Shown here: positions 17,592-26,288 of the stretch, in pieces
How positions within the stretch are numbered: position 1 is the stretch's first letter
Layout: every line of letters starts with the position of its first letter
Assembly: GCF_937863485.1 (NCBI RefSeq)
Contig: NZ_CALMFY010000170.1
Location: 1-50,328, forward strand
Reading direction: 5' to 3'
DNA: 50,328 nucleotides
Source: an uncultured Nostoc sp.
GTDB taxonomy: Bacteria > Cyanobacteriota > Cyanobacteriia > Cyanobacteriales > Nostocaceae
The notes under the pieces: model-generated
What the model was told of the DNA's origin: nothing
Seen by the model: the letters and a program-made list of their open reading frames with translations, nothing else
Database searches by the model: none
Position numbers and translations under genes: made by a program

Positions 17592-18563
17592 ATGAATAAA
17601 TTGCTTACCATCGGTATTCCTACATTCAATCGTGCCCAGCTTTTAGATAAACAACTTACTTGGTTAGCTAAAGCTATTAAAGGGTTTGAGTCTGACTGCG
17701 AAATATTTATTTCTGATAACTGTTCTACAGATAATACCCAAGAAATAATTAAAAAGTGGCAGATAATTCTCAGCAATGTTACATTTACATCAAACAAAAA
17801 CAGTGAAAATATAGGCGTAATGGGTAATATTGCTAATTGCTTAAAAGCTGCAACTAGCGAATATGTTTGGACAATTGGTGATGATGATCCAATTCAAGAG
17901 AAAACCCTAAATTATGTGTTAACAACACTAAAAAAATATTCAGATTTATCACTAATGTTTTTAAACTTCTCCGGTCGCCAAAAACGAACAGGTCAACTTG
18001 TTGTAGAACGCTGGTTGAATAGTGATAATGACGAGCCAAGAGTTGATGGGAAAGCTGTATTTCAAGGTTATCTGAACGAAAATTTTGGTGGTGTACTTTT
18101 TATATCAGCAGCAATTTATCGAACGGATTTAGTGCAACGCGCTGTACAAAAATGGCCATCTGCTACTAGTAATTGGGCATCTCAAGCATATTGGACTGGG
18201 TTTTGCGCTGCTCATGGAAGTGTGATTGTCACTAAAGACATTTATTTAGAATGTACTATGGGCGCTAGTCTTTTGGATCAAGATCCAACATGGAATTTCA
18301 GAATGCGATATGCTTACATACCTGAAATTTATATAAAACTACTAAGGGTAGGATATCCTCATAAATTTTGTCAGGAAATGATTTGGCAGAATTTCCAACA
18401 AAAAACTGACTGGAAAATCTTATTAGGTGCTTTAAAACGTTGGCCTTTCTTGACAATAAAGATATTTATTCCTTACCTCCGTTTGCTAAGTATCTCAGCT
18501 TGGGCAATTCTTTTTCCACCCAAGCAGCTAGAAAGTAGTACAGCACGGCTTAAATCCACCTAG
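17592..18563 (+). CDS. Family 2 glycosyltransferase (first of a tandem pair)
   Basis: A 323-residue inverting GT-A type enzyme. Its N-terminus (LTIGIPTFNRAQLLDKQL) and SDNCSTDNTQE nucleotide-sugar site are typical of GT2, and TIGDDDP supplies the metal-binding DxD-like Asp residues. It probably transfers one sugar to the growing lipid-linked repeat unit on the cytoplasmic face. The next gene encodes a close paralogue (335 residues) with almost the same N-terminal motifs, which indicates tandem duplication and perhaps divergence in acceptor or donor. The C-terminal part has no predicted long membrane span. Donor sugar cannot be read from sequence. Confidence 0.9.
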   Translation: MNKLLTIGIPTFNRAQLLDKQLTWLAKAIKGFESDCEIFISDNCSTDNTQEIIKKWQIILSNVTFTSNKNSENIGVMGNIANCLKAATSEYVWTIGDDDPIQEKTLNYVLTTLKKYSDLSLMFLNFSGRQKRTGQLVVERWLNSDNDEPRVDGKAVFQGYLNENFGGVLFISAAIYRTDLVQRAVQKWPSATSNWASQAYWTGFCAAHGSVIVTKDIYLECTMGASLLDQDPTWNFRMRYAYIPEIYIKLLRVGYPHKFCQEMIWQNFQQKTDWKILLGALKRWPFLTIKIFIPYLRLLSISAWAILFPPKQLESSTARLKST

Positions 18564-18588
18564 CATTTCAATTAACAAGACTTGGGGC

Positions 18589-18616
18589 TTAACAAGGGGA
18601 TTTTGCTCCTTGTTAA
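18589..18616. terminator. TTAACAAGG stem-loop after the first GT2 gene
   Basis: TTAACAAGGGG and CTCCTTGTTAA form an 11-bp stem with one G-A position and a short TTTTG loop, 26 bp after the stop. A similar stem (TTAACAAGGGGC, CCCCTTGTTAA) is at 23223-23250. It may cut transcription or protect the 3' end, but it also belongs to a dispersed repeat family. Confidence 0.4.
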
Positions 18617-18747
18617 AGGTAGGTAAACTTCCACCACAGTCTACTAGCCTGTAATTTAGTGTGTTAATTGTCAAGAAATTTCTTGTTAATCCTAACTCTT
18701 GACAATGACCACTCATATACGAATTTAATTAATTACTATTTGTTCCC

Positions 18748-19755
18748 ATGCAAAAATTACTGACCATTGCTATACCGACTTATAATCGTGCTGAGTTACT
18801 TGATAAACAGTTAGCATGGTTGGCTCAAGCTATCAAAGCTTTTGAAGATGAATGTGAAATTTTAGTTTCTGATAATTGTTCAACAGACAATACTCAGGAG
18901 GTGATCCAAAAATGGCAAGCAACACTTAGCAATATTACATTTAAATCAAACAAAAACTCTAAAAATTTAGGCGTAGTCAAAAATATTATGTATTGCCTAA
19001 ATTCTGCTACAACAAAATATGTTTGGACAATCGGTGATGATGACCCCATTCAAGATAAGGCCATTGCTTATGTGATCAGCAAACTCAGACAACATGAAAA
19101 TTTATCATTATTGTTCCTCAACTTTTCCGGTCGGAACCAAATTACTGGAGAACCAGTTCATCCACCAACAATTGTTGGTAATCGCTGGTTTGATATTGAT
19201 AGTGAAGATGGAGATGGTGATGGTAAAGCCATATTTGAACATTGTTTTTCAAAAAGTGTTGGTGCAGTAATTTTTCTGACTGCTACAGTCTACCGCACTG
19301 ACCTAGTAAAACGCGCTCTCCAAAATTGGCCAGACGCTGAGAATAACTGGATATCTTTAGCATATTTAGCCGGATATTGTGCTGCTAATGGCATTGTAAT
19401 TGTCACTAAAGAGATTTATTTAGAATGTGTTGTTGGTGTGAGTTATTGGCAGAAAGAACCAAAGTCGGCACTGTTAATGCAATACAAACACATCCCTGAA
19501 GTGATTTTGAAATTGGAGCAGAGTGGATATTCTAAGCAGTTTTGTCGGCGGATGCTTTTGCAGAACGGCAAAGAAGTCAACTTGAAAGTTTTCTTGGGTG
19601 CTTTAAGAAGATGGCCGATGTCCGCTATCAAAACAGTAGTTCCATTTTTGGCTTTAGTCAGCTTGTGTGCTTTTGACGTGATGGTTTCTAAAGAGTTTAG
19701 GTTAGCAGAATCAAGTGAGGTATCTACTCAAGAAGTGCAAAGCTATAAGCCATAA
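18748..19755 (+). CDS. Family 2 glycosyltransferase (second of a tandem pair)
   Basis: A 335-residue GT2 enzyme, plainly paralogous to the preceding one: LLTIAIPTYNRAELLDKQL, SDNCSTDNTQEVIQKWQ, TIGDDDPIQ. The middle section (ITGEPVHPPTIVGNRWFD) carries an insertion compared with its neighbour, a likely acceptor-specificity region. It should add a second or alternative sugar residue to the envelope polysaccharide unit. It is followed after 50 bp by the dioxygenase gene, so the two may be cotranscribed. Confidence 0.9.
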   Translation: MQKLLTIAIPTYNRAELLDKQLAWLAQAIKAFEDECEILVSDNCSTDNTQEVIQKWQATLSNITFKSNKNSKNLGVVKNIMYCLNSATTKYVWTIGDDDPIQDKAIAYVISKLRQHENLSLLFLNFSGRNQITGEPVHPPTIVGNRWFDIDSEDGDGDGKAIFEHCFSKSVGAVIFLTATVYRTDLVKRALQNWPDAENNWISLAYLAGYCAANGIVIVTKEIYLECVVGVSYWQKEPKSALLMQYKHIPEVILKLEQSGYSKQFCRRMLLQNGKEVNLKVFLGALRRWPMSAIKTVVPFLALVSLCAFDVMVSKEFRLAESSEVSTQEVQSYKP

Positions 19756-19805
19756 GCTACTAAATTATTGATAAATAAACATCAAAATTAGAAGGTATTT
19801 ACGAC

Positions 19806-20657
19806 ATGTTTATCGCCATTAAGCGCAAAATAGCTACACTGTCTTCTGACTTTCAATACCACATAGCCCGTTGGAAGCATAGCAGAAATCTGCCAGCATT
19901 GGAAAGAAGCGATCGCCATATCCTTAATGCTCTCAAGAAAGATGGCGTTTGCGTCACAACACTGGCAAATTTAGGGTTCAACTCTAGCTCCGAACTGCTC
20001 AAAGCTGCTTACCATCAATTGTCTCAGATGGAAAATCTAAACAACGACCATCTAGAGCAAAAGTTGCCACAAATTTACACAGTTACAGGTTTACCAGAAT
20101 TTTATGCCTGGGGAATTGAGAAAAGGCTACTCAACATCATCGAAAATTATATCGGTCTTCCAATTGCTTTTCATGGTGTACATTTACGCAAAGATTTCAA
20201 TAATAAACATCAGTTTGGGACGTTGCTATGGCATAGTGATGCAGAAGACCGTCGGATTATCAAAATCATTATTTACTTGAATGATGTAGAAGAAAAAACT
20301 GGGCCTTTTGAATACATTCCCCGGTCTTTAACTCCCTTATTTAGTTGGAATTATTTTCAGTTTTACTACAAACTTTGGAAGTCAGGCTATATGGGTATCG
20401 ATGATGAAGAAGTAAAACCAGTCATCCCCAAATCTGCTTGGAAATCTTGCCCAGGGCCAGCAGGTACAGTTATTCTTGTAGATACGAAGAATACTTTGCA
20501 TCACGGCACAGTCCGCACAGAAGACCGAACAACATTATTCTTATGTTACACCACCAACCCTCCCGAACGACCAGACCTCTGCACCCAATATTGGGATGAT
20601 ACTTATCCCAGAGTAGAGTTACATTCTTCATCAGATGTAGTTAAAATTTCGACTTAG
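19806..20657 (+). CDS. PhyH-like Fe(II)/2-oxoglutarate-dependent dioxygenase
   Basis: A 283-residue protein with the non-haem iron facial triad: H143-x-D145 in LLWHSDAEDRR and H232 or H233 in LHHGTVRTEDR, with an Arg (R237 or R241) placed to bind 2-oxoglutarate. This fits the phytanoyl-CoA dioxygenase superfamily, members of which hydroxylate lipids, small metabolites and sugars. In a polysaccharide island the substrate may be a sugar intermediate or a lipid carrier; I infer this only from position. It is single-domain and has no membrane segment. Because it would consume 2-oxoglutarate, its possible link with the LhgO-like gene upstream is notable. Confidence 0.8.
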   Translation: MFIAIKRKIATLSSDFQYHIARWKHSRNLPALERSDRHILNALKKDGVCVTTLANLGFNSSSELLKAAYHQLSQMENLNNDHLEQKLPQIYTVTGLPEFYAWGIEKRLLNIIENYIGLPIAFHGVHLRKDFNNKHQFGTLLWHSDAEDRRIIKIIIYLNDVEEKTGPFEYIPRSLTPLFSWNYFQFYYKLWKSGYMGIDDEEVKPVIPKSAWKSCPGPAGTVILVDTKNTLHHGTVRTEDRTTLFLCYTTNPPERPDLCTQYWDDTYPRVELHSSSDVVKIST

Positions 20658-21082
20658 TACCCTTTCATAAAAGGATGTTTTAAAAGTTGTTAGTGATGTA
20701 CTTTTAGATCCCCCTGGCTACCGTGTACACACAAGTCGAATTGGTAATCAAATGGACGAAAAAGAACGGAAAATTATTTTTAAATCTTTTGATTTTCTGT
20801 GAAGTTTTTATCAATAATTTGACGCTATTGACAATCAGTTTGCTCAACTCAAAACCTTGCCAATATACGGCTTGTATCTTAGTACTTGTGTGTACACTGT
20901 AGCCTTTTTAAGGCGGATTTAGGGGGATCTTGATATTTTGCAAACATCCTCTAAGGTGCGTTACGTTCCTAACGACGCCTACGAAGTTGTAGGTGATTAA
21001 ATCCATATTCATTACTGTTATCTTTTAGTGCAAATACTAAGCAGTTAGCAAGTATTTTCTGTACTCAACATTAAGGAATCAT
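20658..21082. other. Intergenic region holding a second 22-bp-TIR element
   Basis: A 425-bp gap. The MITE at 20716-20904 takes up almost half. It is enclosed by AGATCCCCCT (20706-20715) and AGGGGGATCT (20921-20930), arms of a common palindromic repeat into which it may have inserted. The last 150 bp hold a GTTACGTTCCTAACG palindrome and probably the rfbC promoter. Confidence 0.6.
20716..20904. mobile_element. MITE sharing ends with the element at 11487
   Basis: Ends GGCTACCGTGTACACACAAG (20716-) and the complement of ACTTGTGTGTACACTGTAGC (-20904) form a 21-bp inverted repeat with one mismatch. These ends match those of the 11487-11654 element in nearly every base, while the 147-bp inside is different and AT-rich. 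This pattern, shared ends with unrelated centres, is expected of MITEs mobilised by one transposase. No clear target duplication was found. Confidence 0.8.
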
Positions 21083-21640
21083 ATGATTTTCACTGAAACC
21101 GCACTCAAAGATGCACTCATTATTGATTTAGAAGAAAAACCAGACCACCGTGGTTTTTTTGCTCGCTCTTTCTGCGCTCAAGAATTTGAAGCACATGGCT
21201 TAAAGCCAACAGTTGCCCAATGTAACCTGTCTTTTAACTACAAAAAAGGCACTATTCGGGGAATGCACTATCAAGTTCTACCAGCAGCAGAAACGAAACT
21301 AATTCGCTGTACTAAAGGCGCTATCTATGACGTAATTATTGATATGCGTCCTGAATCTCCTAGCTTTTTATCACACATCGGTGTAGAATTAACTCCAGAA
21401 AACCGCCGTGCTTTGTATGTTCCAGAAATGTTTGCTCACGGCTATCAAGCACTCACAGATGAGACTGAAGTCGTATATCAAGTAAGTGAATTTTACACGC
21501 CAGGGTATGAGAGAGGTTTACGCTATGATGACCCATTTTTTAACATTGATTGGCCTCTAGATGTGACTGAAATATCTGAGAAAGATTTAAATTGGACTTT
21601 GTTGAGAATGATGGCTGTTGGCGGTACAACTTCCAGATAA
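21083..21640 (+). CDS. rfbC: dTDP-4-dehydrorhamnose 3,5-epimerase-like (RmlC family)
   Basis: A 185-residue cupin epimerase of normal RmlC length. It inverts C3 and/or C5 of 4-keto-6-deoxy nucleotide sugars. Catalytic features are visible: H62 in IRGMHYQ (base), a Tyr in VVYQVSEFYTP, and an Asp in RYDDPFF completing the His-Asp dyad. RmlA, RmlB and RmlD are not in the window, so if this acts in dTDP-rhamnose synthesis its partners are elsewhere; alternatively it epimerises the methylated CDP-sugar made by neighbours. ATG at 21083 begins at the family N-terminus. It is likely the same gene as the RmlC-type member of the HEP island. Confidence 0.9.
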   Translation: MIFTETALKDALIIDLEEKPDHRGFFARSFCAQEFEAHGLKPTVAQCNLSFNYKKGTIRGMHYQVLPAAETKLIRCTKGAIYDVIIDMRPESPSFLSHIGVELTPENRRALYVPEMFAHGYQALTDETEVVYQVSEFYTPGYERGLRYDDPFFNIDWPLDVTEISEKDLNWTLLRMMAVGGTTSR

Positions 21641-21814
21641 ATATAGCAATATTAAATAATTCGTGAAATTACTTTTTTAAGCAAATTAAAAGTACGCAAA
21701 TAGTGTAATTTCAAAAAAAACTATTTCACGAGTGAATTAGGATTGATGTATATACAACTGTCAAGTGCTAATTAACATCTGAGATATTAACTTAATCAAA
21801 TTAGGTAGAAAAAA

Positions 21815-23149
21815 ATGCCAAATAGTATTCTATCTCGTGTCGGTGATACTATCTCTTTTGTATCCAAAAAAGTCCAAGCTCGGATCAATTATGCCAAAAC
21901 CTTACAAGTTGTTTCCCTGAAGCCCAAACAGCCTTCCAAAGGAAATGTACTTCTTTCTTATCGGATTGAGCCATTCCTGATAAAACCAGGTCAGCCTATC
22001 CCCAATGACCAGAGTTGGAACTGGGAATGTCTACTAATCGCACAAACTTTTTTAGACATGGGCTATAACGTTGATGTTATCCAGTTCCATAATGATAAAT
22101 TCGTTCCTCAAAAACACTACGCATTTTTCATTGATATCCGTCATCGTCTGGAAGCACTTGCACCAAAACTGAATAAAGATTGTATCAAGATTTTCCACGT
22201 TGACATTGCTAATATGGTGTTTCGCAATGCAGCTGAATGCAATAGACTTCTAGAACTCCAACAGCGCCGAGGAATTACCTTACGGCCACAGCGATTTGAA
22301 ACACCCAACTTGGGAATTGAATATGCCGATTACGCTACCATATTGGGCAACAATTTCACAGTTGATACATTCAAATATGCTAACAAAGCAATGTACCGTA
22401 TTCCGATTTCTTCGTCACTCGTTTATCCCTCTCCTGATGAGAAAAACTTTGAAGCGATAAGAAAACGTTTTCTGTGGTTTGGTGGTAATGCTTTAGTTCT
22501 CAAAGGATTAGACTTAGTTTTAGATGCCTTTGCCCAAATGCCGGAATACCATTTAACAGTTTGTGGACCGGTAAGTAACGACAAAGAATTTGAGCAAGCT
22601 TTCTATAAAGAACTGTATGAAACACCTAACATTCATACTTATGGTTGGATTGATGTTAGCAGTCCTGACTTTTTAAAGGTTACAAATAATTGTTTGGGAC
22701 TTGTTTATCCTTCCGTTTCTGAGGGACAGGCAGGAGCAGTCATAACCAGCTTACAAGCTGGGTTAATTCCGATTTTAAGCTACGAGTCTGGTGTGGATGT
22801 TCACGATTTTGGTGTGATTTTTGATAACCTTTCCCTTGAAGAAATTAAGGCGAAAATTAGAAGTATTTCCAATTTGCCTATAGAAGACCTAAAGCTGATG
22901 TCTCATCAGGCATGGGAATATGCAAGAACAAATCATACCAAAGAAAAGTTTGCTCAAGCTTACAAAAATGCTGTGGAGCAAATTATTGAAAATCACAACC
23001 AGAAAAAACAGACTGATTCCATAGCATCTAGCAAACAGCTAGTACCGCAAGGCGGAAGTCAAAAGTCAAAAGTCAAAAGTCAAAAGTATTATGGAATAAG
23101 CTTTTTAGGGCTTTTTAATGGTCTGCTTATTTCCACCGTGCTGTACTAG
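21815..23149 (+). CDS. GT4-like glycosyltransferase with MITE-encoded C-terminus
   Basis: A 444-residue protein. The second half has a GT-B/GT4 pattern: FLWFGGNALVLKGLDLVLDA, then YPSVSEGQAGAVITSLQAG in the usual donor-binding position, though the second Glu of the EX7E motif is not conserved. It probably transfers a sugar from a nucleotide donor. The last 36 residues (409-444), from LVPQGG to STVLY, are encoded by a 111-bp mobile repeat, and the TAG stop is the right border of that repeat. Removing the 107 bp added by insertion predicts a 412-residue protein ending SSKQLVST. This tail is hence recent and not part of the fold. Confidence 0.88.
   Translation: MPNSILSRVGDTISFVSKKVQARINYAKTLQVVSLKPKQPSKGNVLLSYRIEPFLIKPGQPIPNDQSWNWECLLIAQTFLDMGYNVDVIQFHNDKFVPQKHYAFFIDIRHRLEALAPKLNKDCIKIFHVDIANMVFRNAAECNRLLELQQRRGITLRPQRFETPNLGIEYADYATILGNNFTVDTFKYANKAMYRIPISSSLVYPSPDEKNFEAIRKRFLWFGGNALVLKGLDLVLDAFAQMPEYHLTVCGPVSNDKEFEQAFYKELYETPNIHTYGWIDVSSPDFLKVTNNCLGLVYPSVSEGQAGAVITSLQAGLIPILSYESGVDVHDFGVIFDNLSLEEIKAKIRSISNLPIEDLKLMSHQAWEYARTNHTKEKFAQAYKNAVEQIIENHNQKKQTDSIASSKQLVPQGGSQKSKVKSQKYYGISFLGLFNGLLISTVLY
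23039..23149. mobile_element. CTAG-bordered MITE, copy A, inside the 3' end of a GT gene
   Basis: The 103-bp core (23043-23145) begins TACCGCAAGGCGGAAGTC, has AGTCAAA heptamer repeats, and ends TTTCCACCGTGCTGTA. CTAG stands at both borders (23039-23042 and 23146-23149). The ends are imperfect inverted repeats. Other copies are at 28518, 32217 and, inverted, 42682. No transposase is encoded. Confidence 0.85.
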
Positions 23150-23194
23150 TTAGTACTTAGCTCAGGTGATTAGAAATCGCAAAACCATACAAAC

Positions 23195-23296
23195 TAAGTC
23201 TGTCGCTGCGGACTGATGAAAATTAACAAGGGGCAAAATCCCCTTGTTAAAACTCGCGCAGGCGGGTTTTGCCTGTATAGCCGTGACTTATAGTCG
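23195..23296. repeat. Dispersed repeat with AAGTC...GACT and CGCGCAGGCGGGT motifs
   Basis: Contains GTCGCTGCGGACTGATG, a TTAACAAGGGGC/CCCCTTGTTAA stem, CTCGCGCAGGCGGGTTTT and CCGTGACTTATAGTCG. The same order of motifs recurs at 24820-24909 (GTCCACCTGCGTGGACTAA, CCCACGCAGGTGGGT, CGCGGTTTCTAACCGCC). It is a common type of palindromic cyanobacterial repeat and lies 271 bp or less from two island genes. Confidence 0.65.
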
Positions 23297-23420
23297 CTTA
23301 GTGCCAGCTAATCCTAATTCCCATGAAAATGTACTTAATATTTAGTTGTGACCAATTATTAAGTGCAAGTTTATAGAGAATTTGTATCACAACCAACAGT
23401 TCCAAAAAGGAGTTTAGTTC

Positions 23421-24734
23421 ATGATTATTATCGATCGCGCCTTACAAGCTCGTGCAGCAGCAGGAAATCCTATCAAAGTGGGAATGATTGGTGCTGGTTT
23501 TATGGGTCGAGGAATTGCCAACCAAATTGTCAATTCAGTGCCAGGAATGGAGTTAGTTGCTATCTCCAATCGTCAGATTGATGCAGCTAAACAAGCTTAT
23601 TCGGAAGCAGGAATTGAGGATATTCAAGTTGTTGCAACTGTCAGCGAGTTAGAAGATGCGATCGCTAACGGTAAGTATGCAGTCACAGAAGATGCTAAGT
23701 TACTGTGTCGGGCTGAGGGCATCGAGACCATAATCGAAGTCACAGGTGCAGTGGAATTTGGCGCTCACATCGTCATGGAAGCGATCGCCCATTGCAAACA
23801 TGTGATTATGATGAATGCCGAACTCGACGGCACTATTGGCCCCATCCTGAAAGTGTATGCCGACAAAGCAGGCGTCATCCTCAGCGCTTGTGATGGCGAT
23901 CAGCCAGGGGTACAAATGAACCTTTACCGCTTTGTGAAAAGCATTGGTTTAACTCCCTTATTGTGCGGTAACATAAAAGGACTTCAAGACCCCTATCGCA
24001 ATCCCACCACCCAGGAAGGATTTGCAAAACGTTGGGGTCAAAAGCCTCACATGGTGGCTAGCTTCGCCGACGGAACCAAAATTTCCTTTGAGCAAGCGAT
24101 CGTTGCCAATGCCACAGGCATGAAAGTTGCCAAACGGGGAATGTTGGGATATGACTTCAATGGTTATGTCGATGAAATGGCCCAGATATATGATGTTGAA
24201 CAACTCAAGGAACTGGGCGGTATTGTCGATTATGTAGTTGGAGCAAAACCTGGCCCAGGCGTATATGTATTTGCCACTCACGATGACCCCAAGCAACGCC
24301 ACTATCTCAACTTATACAAATTAGGCGAAGGCCCTCTTTACAGCTTCTATACTCCTTATCACCTCTGTCATTTTGAAGTTCCCCTGTCCGTAGCGCGTGC
24401 TGTCCTATTCGGTGATGCCGTTATGTCTCCACTCGCAGGCCCGCTAGTAGATGTTGTTACCACTGCCAAAATTGACCTGAAAGCAGGACAAACTCTAGAT
24501 GGCATCGGTTACTACATGACCTATGGACAATGTGAAAATTCCCCCATCGTCCAACAGCAAAATCTCTTACCAATTGGTTTAGCCGAAGGATGTCGCCTGA
24601 AACGAGATATTACTAAGGATCAAGTCCTCACATACGAGGATGTAGAATTGCCTGAAGGCAGACTCTGCGACCAATTAAGAACTGAGCAAAACACTTATTT
24701 CGCCGCAGAAAAAATCTTAGTAGCAGTTGGGTAA
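23421..24734 (+). CDS. COG4091-type oxidoreductase with C-terminal SAF domain
   Basis: A 437-residue protein annotated in relatives as homoserine dehydrogenase-like. The Rossmann motif MIGAGFMGRGIAN is at 22-34. VSELEDA, EVTGAVEFGA, and NAELDGTIGP follow, and the end (LPIGLAEGCRLKRDITKDQ, VELPEG) matches an SAF domain. It should use NAD(P) to oxidise or reduce a carbon substrate, but not as true homoserine dehydrogenase, which lacks SAF and has an ACT domain. SAF domains occur in sialic-acid synthases and some sugar enzymes. In this island a nucleotide-sugar or polyol role is plausible. The Anabaena HEP island carries a related gene, as far as I recall. Confidence 0.82.
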   Translation: MIIIDRALQARAAAGNPIKVGMIGAGFMGRGIANQIVNSVPGMELVAISNRQIDAAKQAYSEAGIEDIQVVATVSELEDAIANGKYAVTEDAKLLCRAEGIETIIEVTGAVEFGAHIVMEAIAHCKHVIMMNAELDGTIGPILKVYADKAGVILSACDGDQPGVQMNLYRFVKSIGLTPLLCGNIKGLQDPYRNPTTQEGFAKRWGQKPHMVASFADGTKISFEQAIVANATGMKVAKRGMLGYDFNGYVDEMAQIYDVEQLKELGGIVDYVVGAKPGPGVYVFATHDDPKQRHYLNLYKLGEGPLYSFYTPYHLCHFEVPLSVARAVLFGDAVMSPLAGPLVDVVTTAKIDLKAGQTLDGIGYYMTYGQCENSPIVQQQNLLPIGLAEGCRLKRDITKDQVLTYEDVELPEGRLCDQLRTEQNTYFAAEKILVAVG

Positions 24735-25040
24735 TATCGGTTCCAAAAATATTCACAACAAATTAATTGGCTGTAGGGGCGTACAGCCCTGGCGAATAGA
24801 ATTCGCGGCTACACAAACAAAGTCCACCTGCGTGGACTAATACAAAATTAAGGGTTCTTAACCCACGCAGGTGGGTAAAGCCTCGTGTAGACGCGGTTTC
24901 TAACCGCCGATTTAACTACATATTTGTAGGAAGAATTTCGTGAAGAGGATAGGAAGTTATACTGCTGAACACTAAAGTTGTTGATAGTAACTTGCTGGGG
25001 AGCGTTGAAACAAACCTGATCGAAACTTTAGGTCAAATTC
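24735..25040. other. Intergenic region dominated by a dispersed repeat
   Basis: A 306-bp gap. From 24769 to 24909 it consists of common Nostoc repeats: GGCTGTAGGGGCGTACAGCC palindrome, GCGAATAGAATTCGC palindrome, and the CCACCTGCGTGG/CCCACGCAGGTGGG unit. The last 130 bp before the GT4 gene are unique and probably hold its promoter. Confidence 0.55.
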
Positions 25041-26141
25041 ATGAAAATTGCTCTAGTCCATGATTATTTAACCCAGCGAGGTGGGGCAGAGCGTGTGTTT
25101 GAACTGCTTTGTAAACGCTATCCTGAAGCAGATATTTTCACATCTCTATACGATCCACAAAAAACTATTGATCTAGGCGATCGCATAGTCAACACAACCT
25201 TCTTACAAAAGATTCCCTATGCAGCAAAATATTTCAGGTCAATGGCTCCTCTATATTTTCCTGCCTTTCGTGCTTTGAATCTGCAAGACTACGATCTAAT
25301 TATTAGCAGTAGCACTAGCTTCGCTAAAGCAGTCCAAAAAAATCCCAATGCCCGCCACATTTGCTTTTGCCATAACGTCACCCGTTTCTTATGGGATACA
25401 GCAACTTATTTAAGAGAGTACGGAGACTATAGATATTTTGCTCCTTTAATCGAACAAGTATTTCAAGTAATGAGAAAGGTAGACCTGAAATATGCACAGG
25501 AACCTGACCTTTACATTGCTAATTCTAGTGTTGTTGCCCGCCGGATAAAAAATGTTTATGGCAAACAGGCAATAATCGTTAACTATCCAATTGATACTAG
25601 TAAATTTCTTTTTTCAGATATAAAAGATGAATATTATCTGGCCTCAGCCCGGATGATCAGCTATAAGCGTCTTGATATAATAGTCGAAGCTTTTAATTGG
25701 CTGGGGTGGCGGTTATTAATATCAGGTGACGGCCCAGAACAAGCACGGTTAAAATCCAAAGCATTACAAAATATTGTGTTCTTGGGACACGTAAGTGATA
25801 GAACCCGCAAAGACTTGTTTTCCAAAGCCAAGTCTATTATTGTCGCAGCCCTAGAAGACTACGGATTAGTTCCAGTAGAGGCTAATGCTAGTGGCACACC
25901 AGTCATCGCCTACGGAGCAGGTGGAGTATTAGATACTCAAATACCAGGTGAAACAGGAGTCTTTTTCAAAAGACAAACACCCGAATCTCTACAAATTGCA
26001 TTACTAGAAGCCAATAGCATTTCTTGGGATTACGATCGCATCCGTAATCATGCAGTAGCAAACTTTTCAGAGAATGCTTTCTTTAGTAAAGTTGAGCAAA
26101 TTATTAACCAAGCTTGTGGTGGGCACCAATTATTCATTTGA
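25041..26141 (+). CDS. GT4-family glycosyltransferase
   Basis: A 366-residue retaining GT-B enzyme. The N-terminus MKIALVHDYLTQRGGAERVF is a near-consensus GT4 start, with the glycine loop that binds the donor. The C-terminal half has YLASARMISYKRLD (family basic residue pair), SGDGPEQARL and the EDYGLVPVEANASGTPVIAYGAGG donor motif, with the EX7E Glu pair. It most resembles mannosyl-type GT4 enzymes such as WbaZ, but donor choice is inference. It precedes the Wzc-like chain-length and export gene by 147 bp. Confidence 0.9.
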   Translation: MKIALVHDYLTQRGGAERVFELLCKRYPEADIFTSLYDPQKTIDLGDRIVNTTFLQKIPYAAKYFRSMAPLYFPAFRALNLQDYDLIISSSTSFAKAVQKNPNARHICFCHNVTRFLWDTATYLREYGDYRYFAPLIEQVFQVMRKVDLKYAQEPDLYIANSSVVARRIKNVYGKQAIIVNYPIDTSKFLFSDIKDEYYLASARMISYKRLDIIVEAFNWLGWRLLISGDGPEQARLKSKALQNIVFLGHVSDRTRKDLFSKAKSIIVAALEDYGLVPVEANASGTPVIAYGAGGVLDTQIPGETGVFFKRQTPESLQIALLEANSISWDYDRIRNHAVANFSENAFFSKVEQIINQACGGHQLFI

Positions 26142-26288
26142 TTTCTGAATCTCTGATTACTATAAAATTACCTATTTATTTTCTCTCTCGTCTTTGGCGG
26201 TTTGTTAAAAAATAGGTATTCTTCGGAGTATCTCTTAGCGTAAGTCTTGTTGGTGTAGCCTTTCGTAGAAAAGACAAGGATAATAAAA

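Noticed and set aside
23056..23090. CRISPR-like or coding tandem repeat in AGTCAAA runs
   Set aside because: It is a 7-bp short tandem repeat inside a MITE; too short and without spacers.
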